Assembly (NCBI RefSeq): GCF_902148845.1
Contig: NC_043754.1
Coordinates: 18,347,931-18,411,930, forward strand
Source of the DNA: Salarias fasciatus
Lineage: Eukaryota; Chordata; Actinopteri; Blenniiformes; Blenniidae
Reading direction: 5' to 3'
Length of the DNA: 64,000 nucleotides
The position numbers and the translations under genes were made by a program. Below are positions 55,547-64,000 of this stretch, one piece after another. Within the stretch, counting starts at the first letter, position 1; every line of letters starts with the position of its first letter. Under the pieces are notes generated by a model, which was given only the letters and a program-made list of their open reading frames with translations, made no database searches and was not told the DNA's origin.

Positions 55547-56207
55547 CTGTATTTTCCGCACTATAAGGCTCCCTGGATTAATAGGCACACAGTCAATGTA
55601 TGTCTTTTATGAAAAAAAAAAATTCATATATGGGGCACACCGTATTTTAAGGCGCATAGGATTTATAGAATAGTATGAGCGAAATATATATTGGCAATAT
55701 AGGTGGTTACATTCTCGGTTGAAATGTGTGAGTAAAGCGACATATCAGAGCGAGTTTGACTGAGGATCGCTCCTCTTCACGAATATGCAGCTCAGAGCGC
55801 GGCCATGACTGGTCTAAACCGCTTGTCACCGGGGTTCAGCCAGCTGCGGTCTCCCAAGTGAAGTGGCCCACCGACAGCTCAGCCGCAGCCAGCCAGCCGC
55901 TCCCGGCATCCCGGCGGGTGGGCTGCCGGGCAGGAGCCGGCTGCTCTCGGCGTTGCAGCGTGCAGGCTGCCGCCCGGCGTCCAGCCACTCCCCACATCGG
56001 CCGGCTGTGCAGCCGCACGCTGTGCTCCCCAGTTGGGAGACTGGAGGACAATTGTGTGATTATGGTGACTGACAGGTTGGAGGTGGAGAATGTGCCTGTC
56101 GCACGTTCTTGTGGGAGGCGCTTAACTTGCGTGAGGGCGTGATGTCAGAGAAAACAGGACAGGATTGGCTGTGTTGGGTTTCAAATCGCCATCTTAGATG
56201 GGTCAAA
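55547..56207. mobile_element. Repeat-derived DNA with a CCGCACTATAAGG-type transposon end
   Basis: Begins with TATTTTCCGCACTATAAGGC, an end sequence of a common fish non-autonomous DNA element. The matching other end was not found. At 56037-56092 it carries a block (TTATGGTGACTGACAGGTT) that also occurs in both arms of the fold-back element. The GC-rich reading frames at 55756-56142 look non-coding. Confidence 0.45.
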
Positions 56208-56440
56208 TAATTTTAAAAGACGTGTTTTCTTTTCAATCCGTTAAAATAGCGTTTTGATACACACAGATCTGCACAAGCATAGTGCTCCACCGACGGATAT
56301 ACCGGCACACAGTGGCTTAAGACTATGGTTTCTACTGCTGTGTATATCCTTCCGTGGAGCACTGTGCATGCGCAGGTCTGTGTGTATCAAAACTTTATTT
56401 TAACGGATTAAAAAGAAAACACGTCTTTTAAAATGTTTTC
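56208..56440. mobile_element. Hairpin MITE, about 95-bp arms
   Basis: TTTTAAAAGACGTGTTTTCT at the left is repeated inverted at the right, and the match continues through GTTTTGATACACACAGA and AGTGCTCCAC. A short loop lies near 56305-56345. It probably forms part of a larger element ending in TTTGGAGTATTCCTTTAA at 56690. Confidence 0.65.
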
Positions 56441-56690
56441 TAACCATTCGGATTTACTTCACGTGCTAATACGCCATCCCCTGGACCACTGGAAGGAGTA
56501 TTTTGTCCACTTTCGTCAGTCCGGCTCTGACTCCTATTCACCTCCATCAATTGAGCTAAGCTAACTATGATGCTAACAGCTGAGATCCAGCCACGACGCA
56601 CAGACACAAAAAAGGTATTTATGAGCTTATCTCACTTTGTCAATGATAGAGAAAGGGTGTGGGTCCAAAATCTTTGGAGTATTCCTTTAA

Positions 56691-59242
56691 AGGGGCTGTA
56701 TCATGCTTTTTTAGCTAGTCCAAACCCTAGAAATGGCATGAACATGGTAATAGTTTATTTTTGGCCCTAAGGAAAAGTGATTTTGTGTGAAATAAAAGAT
56801 TTTCCGGGGCAAATTCTGAAACCCGGAAGAAAAAACGCTGCGTTTCACTGAAAATCCCACCTCTCCCCCTGTGGACTTTGACTGACAGCGTACTTCAACC
56901 AATCAGCGCTTCAAAACAAATACGCTAGCTAGCTTTAGCTCTTTAGTTCTAGCTTCTCCACATGCAAAAACGTCTTTTCCTGTGAGAAACTCACCAAGCG
57001 CAGACCCTTCAGACTCTTGCTCTTGCTTAACTGTTGCTTTCAGACGATGGTCAAAGTTTATCCTCGAAATCGGAGTTACAAAAAGCAGCAACGCTGATTG
57101 CCGAGGGCCTGCGGGAGGGGGGCTCAGGGGGTTTACAGTCAGGTCGGCACCACTCCAAGTCGGCCCCGGCCAACTCGGCACCGCCCCGGGATACAGTCAA
57201 CTCGGCATCAAGCCAACTCGGCATCAAGCCAAGTCGGCATCAAGCCAAGTCGGCATCAAGCCAAGTCGGCATCTCGCCAAGTCGGCCTCACGGGCGGGGG
57301 GGCTCTCGAGTGGCCGAGTTGGTCGGTGCGGACTTGACTGTAAGCTGCTTACCAACTCGGCCAAAAGCGTCTTTCTTTTTTTTTTTAATCACGATGGTGG
57401 ATAATGTACCTGGGAGCTTCATGTTTGACGTCCGAGTAGCTTAGCTACAAGCGCGCAGCGCTTAGCGGCTGTCTGGTCATGTGACCGGTCCCAAGGCATT
57501 CTGGGAATCGTAGTGCAGCGATGCCGGCTGCGCCGCGACGATTTGCAGTTTTTTTCGTGCCGGCAGCGCCGCTTCTCCTCACGTAGCAGGCAGGGGACTG
57601 GAGGACAAACTGTGTGGTTATGGTGACTGACAGGTTAGAGGTGGAGAATGGACCTGGAGCTTCATGGTTGACGTCCTGTTTGAACCGAGTAGCTTAGCTA
57701 CGAGCGCACAGCGCGAGCGGCTGTCTGGTCATGTGACCAGATCATGTGACCGGCATGTGATCCGCGAACGCCGCCTGATCAAACCAGTCGCCTGTGCATT
57801 ATAATGTTATTGTAATGTTCTCCACCCCTGAAGTTTGGTCAGCCAGTACAATTAATTTATTTTTACCCAATCAGTGGAAACCTAGAAAGACCGAAGCTGC
57901 ATGACGAACTCGATCATACTTGTTGTATTTCATCCCAACCACAACATAATACCTGTATTGCATTATGCTTATGCTGATTTGTTCATTTCTGATCAACATT
58001 GTTAGTTTATCAGTCATTATTCTTTTCTTTAACAAACATTGTCATTTGCAAAAGAATGTATTTTGTTGTAAATGTTGTTTGCCCGCCATCTAGTGTGCGT
58101 CAACAGTAATAGCAACTGGGACTGTAATATCAAACGATTACCAGTCGTACATGTTAAGCTGTTCATATGGTTTCTTGGCGTTCATAAGCTCATAAACGTA
58201 GCCCTCCGGTAAAATATTATATACATTTCATTTCACTGAAATGACGGTCGTCATGTTTACATTTAAATCACGTGTCAAACTCCAGTCCTCAGGAGCGGTG
58301 ACCCTACATGTTTTAGATCTAATTGTAAATCTAATTGTACTGGCTGACCAAACTTCAGGGGTGGAGAACATTACAATAAAATTATAATGTAGGCGACTGG
58401 TTTGATCAGGCAGCGTTCGCGGATCACATGCCGGTCACATGATCTGGTCACATGACCAGACAGCCGCTCGCGCTGTGCGCTCGTAGCTAAGCTACTCGGT
58501 TCAAACAGGACGTCAACCATGAAGCTCCAGGTCCATTCTCCACCTCTAACCTGTCAGTCACCATAACCACACAGTTTGTCCTCCAGTCCCCTGCCTGCTA
58601 CGTGAGGAGAAGCGGCGCTGCCGGCACGAAAAAAACTGCAAATCGTCGCGGCGCAGCCGGCATCGCTGCACTACGATTCCCAGAATGCCTTGGGACCGGT
58701 CACATGACCAGACAGCCGCTAAGCGCTGCGCGCTTGTAGCTAAGCTACTCGGACGTCAAACATGAAGCTCCCAGGTACATTATCCACCATCGTGATTAAA
58801 AAAAAAAAGAAAGACGCTTTTGGCCGAGTTGGTAAGCAGCTTACAGTCAAGTCCGCACCGACCAACTCGGCCACTCGAGAGCCCCCCCGCCCGTGAGGCC
58901 GACTTGGCGAGATGCCGACTTGGCTTGATGCCGACTTGGCTTGATGCCGAGTTGACTGTATCCCGGGGCGGTGCCGAGTTGGCCGGGGCCGACTTGGAGT
59001 GGTGCCGACCTGACTGTATCCCGGCTCAGGGGAGCCATCTTCACCGTGTGACGTGAATATGGGAAATGGAGCGTTTTCACGGGTGCGGGAGGGGCTGCCT
59101 CTCTGAGCAGCACAAACACTGGGAAAGCTTAAACACGCAGGGACAAAGGAAAAAAAACGCTTTGGGGGTGTTTTTGGTGAGTACATAACTATATAACAAG
59201 GCTAAAACATACAAAAAGTGAATTTTGCATGATACAGCCCCT
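56691..59242. mobile_element. TTAA-flanked fold-back DNA element with long inverted arms
   Basis: The ends are AGGGGCTGTATCATGC and its inverse, flanked by TTAA (56687-56690) and TCAA (59243-59246), as for TTAA-targeting superfamilies such as piggyBac or Kolobok. Inside, about 57130-57850 and about 58335-59030 are near-identical inverted arms around a spacer of about 485 bp. Each arm carries a 16-bp tandem repeat and two diverged copies of a block containing GTAGCTTAGCTAC and TGGTCATGTGACC. The outer 400 or so bases of the two sides differ. I see no transposase. Long open frames in the arms are mirror images of each other and look non-coding. Confidence 0.7.
57190..57290. repeat. 16-bp minisatellite in the left fold-back arm
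   Basis: Units of CATCAAGCCAAGTCGG: about four in the left arm and about two in the mirror copy at 58900-58965. Confidence 0.75.
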
Positions 59243-59246
59243 TCAA

Positions 59247-59405
59247 GGGTTTGGGCTGGCCTGGGAAGGCCTCGGGATTCTCCTTGAAGAGCTGGAGGAA
59301 GTGTTTGGGGACAGGGAAGTCTGTGCATCCCTGGTTGGACTGCTGCCTCCACAACCCGGTCCCAGATAATTGGTTGAAAATGGATGCATGGATAGACAGA
59401 TGGTA
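59247..59405 (+). mobile_element. LINE 3' tail fragment
   Basis: GGCCTGGGAAGGCCTCGGG onward matches the common 3' end of fish non-LTR retrotransposons (glutamate-rich C-terminus, then GACCCGGTCCCAGATAA-like sequence). A sister copy lies at 63555-63712. Confidence 0.55.
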
Positions 59406-59950
59406 TCAGTCCTGAAGAAAACCATGTTGGTCTATCTTCAGTAAATATGTCACGTTTAAGATGACATTATGCTTGTAACACCATGATGTAGCTTCAGTAT
59501 AGGCAACAAAGTGTTAAGAGCTTGTTTACTGAAGCAGGTAGTGATGTTGGATTGCAATCTCTTTGATAAGCAACTTTATTGCTGCTGTTTATACAGACTG
59601 GTAATAACAAAAGGCTAAGTTAAAATGTATTTATCCTAACCCAAGTAGGATTTTTTGTTGTTGTAGGAAACCACATAGACTCTCACACACTCACACCCCT
59701 GTGGATTATGTGTACAAATGAAGTGAAGAGACGAGGAAAGCTCCAATCATCTTCTCAGTCTCTTCTTTGACCTTACTCTGATCCGCCTTAAGAGGTGCTC
59801 TGTCTCGTACTCCCAGTGTGAACCTGGTGAGCAAACACTTAGCCCGCACCTACCCATCAGAGTGATCCCTCCACTCAAAAGCGGTCTTCATCTTCTACTT
59901 GAGCTTGCTGCACAAACTGCAGCACAGGAGGAGTCTGAAGAGCCTCAGAG
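59406..59950. other. 5' flank of receptor copy 2
   Basis: No gene. 59406-59640 reappears at 63727-63958. The last 70 or so bases before the ATG match copy 1; sequence further upstream does not. Confidence 0.65.
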
Positions 59951-61285
59951 ATGGTGCCACTCTACCCGATTGTTCTCAGTAACATATGTAAGTACTGTCT
60001 GGTTTGTTCTATTACTTTATGTGAGGAGAACTGATTAGATATTTTTATGTTGTTTTCTTCGTACAGGGCAGGTGGCAGCTGTTTACAGCATGATTCAGGA
60101 CAGTGGAGTCATAACAGCCAGAGTTGGAGAGAACGTGACTTTACAATGTTCTAGTCAAGACAGTACATTAACATTTATTTACTGGTTTCAGCAAATCCTG
60201 ATGGGCAAACCTCAGCCAATATCAGTCACGATGACGCGTCAAACAGAAGCTACCATTTCTGCCGAATACCAAGACAGGTTTAAAGTCTTTGTGCAAAACA
60301 AAAAAGGCATCAATGATCTCATAATCTCAGATGTTAAACTGTTCGATTCAGCAATGTATTACTGTGGGACAGTGCCCTTTAATGTTATAGAGTTTGGACA
60401 GGGGGTTTTCCTTCATGTAACTCCGTCTCAGTCCATCCAACCCTCCATCCATCAACCGGCATTGATGCCACTTCAACTGGGGCAGAATGGAAACTTGAGC
60501 TGCACAGTGAACTCTGAACCCTGTGCAGGAGGGCAAATGTTTTACTGGTTAAAGCAAGGTGGCTCTCAGCCTGCAGTGGTGTATCCCGGTGAAGGATGGT
60601 GCAGCAATGAGGGAAGAAATTGCACTTCACACTTCCTGGTGAAGTCTGCAGGGTCCTCTGATCCTGGGACCTACTACTGTGCCGTGGACACCTGCGGGAA
60701 GATTGTTTTTGGAAACGGAACCAAGCTGGAAATTGAAGGTATAGGCTACAACCTCATGTCAAACATGTGGAAAGAATCTGCTGAGCCCAGCTAAAAGAAA
60801 CTTTTCTTTCTTGCATGTCAGAATCTCCCAATATCAACTGTTTGCTGGTGTATTCACTGAGCGTCGTATTGGCGGTATCCGTTGTTGTGCTCCTCGTCTT
60901 GGTTTCTATGATGTGCAAGCTGAAAAATAAGATGTGCTCTGACTGCAAAGGTGAGGATTTGACAAAAATATACATTAATGTGGGATGAATTCAATGAATT
61001 GCTCATTCAGATATTTTGACTTTCAGGAACTGTTTCTCAGCACACATGCTCTGCAGGCTCCAATGATCCTGTAAGTGAAAATAAAACTGACCCATAGTGC
61101 CATATCTTTGTTTGTCTTGATTCCTGTTCTGTACAACTCTGAATTCATGTTTTTGTTATTACCAGAACCAAGACGCACACGATCTTCATTATGCTGCCTT
61201 AAGTGTGGGAAGGAACACCGAACGTCATTTTCCGGATAATCCACCTGCCTGTGTGTACTCTGGACTGAGGATCACAAAAGACTGA
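59951..61285 (+). CDS. NITR-like receptor, two Ig domains, inhibitory type (copy 2)
   Basis: Five exons with the same phases as copy 1: 59951-59987, 60067-60738, 60822-60950, 61027-61070 and 61166-61285, giving 333 residues. Leader MVPLYPIVLSNI. The residue at the exon 1/2 junction is W where copy 1 has C. The V domain ends EFGQGVFLHV and the I-type domain ends CGKIVFGNGTKLEIE. The membrane segment and tail, including LHYAAL and CVYSGL, match copy 1 almost exactly; one T/M change follows the helix. Differences pile up in the V domain: 19 of 107 positions, against about 3 of 100 in the I domain. The gene looks intact, and its start lies 8,157 bp from that of copy 1. Role inferred as an inhibitory innate lymphocyte receptor. 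Confidence 0.85.
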
Positions 61286-61314
61286 AGAACCACTTTGCAG
61301 TCTCAGAGGAATGG

Positions 61315-61320
61315 AATAAA
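61315..61320 (+). terminator. Poly(A) signal of receptor copy 2
   Basis: AATAAA 30 bp past the stop codon, at the same spacing as in copy 1. Confidence 0.6.
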
Positions 61321-62519
61321 TTCCCATGGCATGTTGCTATTATGTTCTGAATATGCAATTTAAAATTTTGTGGACAGAAACTAAACATATTCTTTGTCTA
61401 TAATACTTGTTTTTGTTTTAACAGGTTGAAATACCACATCATTGTTGAAAGTATCATTTTGTAGATATTATCTGCACACCTGCATTGACAGATTATTAAA
61501 AAGTTTAAAGTTTGACTTTCTCGAATGATTATTGTGGGTGTCTCTTCAATGTGCTTTTCCAATAGAGGAGTATCTTGAATCCACTGTCCCTCCTACCTCT
61601 ATGTCAGATATGGTTCTCAAACACAGTCACAGTCTGTCGGCTCATACGATCTGATTCTGGATCGGTATCAAACAAGGTTATGAAAGTCCCTCAGCTTCTA
61701 TTGTTCTCTTTGCACTTTATTGCTCGCAACGTCCGACTAACGCACATGGTTAACATTTGACTCGTGTGGTGAACGTGGTGTGAACTACAAAGTTTCCTTA
61801 GATGGAAACTTCAGCCTCGGCACAGATTGAACACACAAGCTGGCCTCCAGGTCACCGCTTCTTTAACCTCAATGAGGCTCATCTCACGAATGAGCACATA
61901 AAAGGAAAGATTAACAGCAGGTGACACAAACAGGGACCTTTCAGGACTTTACTTTTGCAGTTGTAAACAATCAAAAATACAATATCTAAAAATACTACGG
62001 AAATCATTTATGATGCTCTTTATAAGATCAGTTGTTTTGCCTTAGCAATACTTGAAAAATTTTAGTTTATATTTGAAGTCAAGAAATAAATCATAAAACA
62101 ATTAAATTTTAAATTGTACTCAGAGTGATGGGAGCACCAGAAAAAAATGGACTGCAGGGTACGAAAACACCACAGTTACACATAATCTCAACATTGACGC
62201 ATTGATTTGTTAAACTGTACAAGGCCAATAGTAGGTCTCTGGAAAATACTTGAAGCTCTGTTCTCCCCAGAGCTTCATGGCCTATCAGGAGAAAGATGAA
62301 GATGAACCTGAGCCCTGATGGACACCTTTGATCTGTAGATGCAACAGTGAAGGGTAAAGTTTACAGTTGACCAGTTAGCAGCCTGGTTGTCATCCCTGCT
62401 CTTCTGCTCACAACCTCTTATCCACCATAAACTTTGTTGCCGTTGTTGATGAGCGGGGCAGCTGTAGAAAAGGCCACAAAGTCACCAGTTTAATATGAAG
62501 TGATAGTTCAAGTTCCTTT
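61321..62519. other. Duplicated 3' flank of receptor copy 2
   Basis: Non-coding. Aligns with 53163-54026 and 54509-54626 of unit 1, with an extra stretch of about 120 bp near 62090-62210. Confidence 0.65.
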
Positions 62520-62887
62520 AATTATTAATCAGTGTTCATTACAGTGGCGATAGCTCTAAGAATGCAGGGGAAGCTCAACTTCAGCCAGGGGCTGGAGGCA
62601 GTTTGGACCACAAAATTTCATTAATGCTCTTTGCAGATGATATTGTGCTGTTGACTTCATCAAACCTGGACCTACAGCATGCAGTGGGATAGTTTGCAGC
62701 CGAGGGTGAAGTGACAGGGATGAGAATCAGCACCTCCAAGTCTGAGGCCATGGTCCTTGACCGGAAGAAGGGAGTCTGTTATCTCCGGATCGGCAGAGAG
62801 ACCTTGCTCCAAGTGGAGGAGTTCAAGTGTCTCAGGGTCCTGTCCTGTTCACGAGTGGGAGGAGGATGGAGTGTTAGATTGACAGGT
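62520..62887 (+). mobile_element. LINE reverse-transcriptase fragment
   Basis: The plus strand reads LLFADDIVLLTSSNLDLQ near 62617-62670, then GMRISTSKSEAMVLDRKK and LLQVEEFKCLRVL. These are the catalytic FADD box and following blocks of a fish non-LTR retrotransposon. Both ends are truncated and a stop and frame change are present. It is absent from unit 1 at the matching place. Confidence 0.75.
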
Positions 62888-63554
62888 GGTTTATTGAAAA
62901 CATCACATGTGCAGCCATGACATGGGGTACTTGGATGTTTTAAAACTGCTCGTTTTACTGTTCAAATACAATATAAGAGGAAAAGATGCTGATGTTTTGT
63001 TTCACTTTTAGATATTCTCATGAGGAGAACATGCTCACCAGATCCTGGGGAATCTTTCTTCACAAGTAAAATGTACGTAAAGAACAAAATGGAGCAAGCT
63101 GGTTGTTAAATAGTGACATAAACCCTCCACTCTGTTTATTTTCCTGTTCTTTCCATTACATAATAGCTCACTTTATATTATTCCATATGTTACACAGCTG
63201 CTTACAAGTGAAATAACTTATTTGAGGCCTTACATTGGACAAAACACTTCAAATACATGAACTGCTTTAGTCCTACTGACTATGTTTTATGACAAACAGG
63301 AACATAATTTGAAAATTGATCAGTTTACGATCACTTTTAAGGTGAAAACATGTTTTCCTCGTGCAATGTGGGAGCGAGGCGCTGCCTGCGAGTGTGGTGT
63401 GCTGTGGTGAGAATGTCAGAGCAGACCGCACACATATCCATCAAAACTGATCAGCACCAGATTTTTCTTATCTTTATGTGTGGTGTCTAGAGGAGATAAA
63501 AAGTCACTTAAGATTTTCAGAATCTTTATGTGTGTGGTCTGCTTCAGTATTTTG
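62888..63554. other. Spacer after receptor copy 2
   Basis: 62888-63227 matches 55200-55546 in unit 1. The remainder has no match in unit 1 and no gene is seen. Confidence 0.55.
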
Positions 63555-63712
63555 TCTGGCCTGGGAAGGCCTCGGGATCCTCCTTGAAGATCTGGAGGAA
63601 GTGTTTGGGGACAGGGAAGACTGTGGATCCCTGGTTGGACTGCTGCCTCCACGACCCGGTCCCAGATAAGCATTTGAAAATGGATGGAAGGATGGATGGA
63701 TGCATGGATGGG
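63555..63712 (+). mobile_element. LINE 3' tail fragment with (GGAT)n-like end
   Basis: Near copy of 59247-59405, ending in GGATGGATGGATGCATGG, typical of this LINE tail. It belongs to the repeated receptor unit. Confidence 0.6.
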
Positions 63713-63962
63713 TAGACAGATGGTATCAGTCCTGAAAAAAACCACGTTGGTCTATCTTCAGTAAATATGTCATGTTTAAGATGACATTATGCTTGTATCA
63801 CCATTGTGTAGCTTCAGTATAGGCAACAAAGTGTTAAGTGCTTGTTTACTGAAGCAGGTAGTGATGTTGGATTGCAATCTCTTTGATAACCAACTTTATT
63901 GCTGCTGTTTATGCAGACTGGCAATAAAAACAGGCTAAGTTCAAATTTATTTATCCTAAGTA

Positions 63963-64000
63963 CAGTGGGGCAAAAAAGTATTTAGTCAGCTACCAATTGT
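63963..64000. mobile_element. Left end of a Tc1-like transposon, cut by the window edge
   Basis: After a TA, CAGTGGGGCAAAAAAGTATT onward matches the ends of the element at 5615-6709. It interrupts sequence that is continuous at 59640. Confidence 0.75.

Noticed and set aside
55756-56142. GC-rich plus-strand frame of 128 codons rich in Ala, Arg and Ser
   Set aside because: Lies in repeat-derived DNA with a transposon end. Open in several frames, with no recognised domain or splice structure.
57190-57290. Regularly spaced short repeats resembling a CRISPR array
   Set aside because: The 16-bp units are directly adjacent with no unique spacers, in a vertebrate genome. It is a minisatellite.
57034-57444. 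Several overlapping open frames, and mirror frames at 58740-59186, with repeated KSASSQVGI-like peptide
   Set aside because: They come from the 16-bp minisatellite and are open in several frames and on both arms of the palindrome. No start context, splice signals or homology.

Overview
The window is vertebrate nuclear DNA, almost certainly from a bony (teleost) fish. Its genes are split into many short GT-AG exons, the proteins are closest to vertebrate families, and the spacers hold Tc1/mariner DNA transposons, TTAA-type elements, LINE tails and long dinucleotide microsatellites. I rebuilt gene models by hand from splice sites and codon phase. Every main model closes in frame from start to stop.

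From left to right: birc2 (cIAP1, minus strand, 630-4829, with a non-coding first exon near 8251), yap1 (minus, 11915-17305), angptl5 (plus, 21787-24343), trpc6 (plus, 26831-34093) and arhgap42 (minus, 35353-45779). This is the block known from human 11q22 (ARHGAP42-TRPC6-ANGPTL5-YAP1-BIRC2/3). I found no equivalent of CEP126, CFAP300, a second BIRC gene or PGR here. trpc6 and arhgap42 run tail to tail with poly(A) signals about 50 bp apart. yap1 and angptl5 are divergent.

The right third (about 51.7-64 kb) is different. It holds two tandem two-Ig-domain receptor genes of the novel immune-type receptor (NITR) type (51794-53127 and 59951-61285). Each has a leader, a V domain and an I-type domain ending in J-like FGxG motifs, an uncharged membrane segment and a tail with an ITIM. 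The copies are almost identical in the I domain, membrane segment and tail, but differ at 19 of 107 residues in the V domain, with very few silent changes there. Sequence that precedes the second gene reappears after it, so another unit probably starts just past the right edge.

Between the two receptors lie nested mobile elements: a solo-LTR-like insertion, a deleted mariner, a hairpin element and a 2.55-kb TTAA-flanked fold-back element with near-identical arms of about 0.7 kb. Functionally the left block combines apoptosis and NF-kB control (birc2), Hippo output (yap1), a secreted fibrinogen-domain ligand (angptl5), a DAG-gated cation channel (trpc6) and a Rho GTPase-activating protein (arhgap42). 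They are linked by ancestry rather than by a shared pathway. The right block is a fast-evolving innate receptor cluster.
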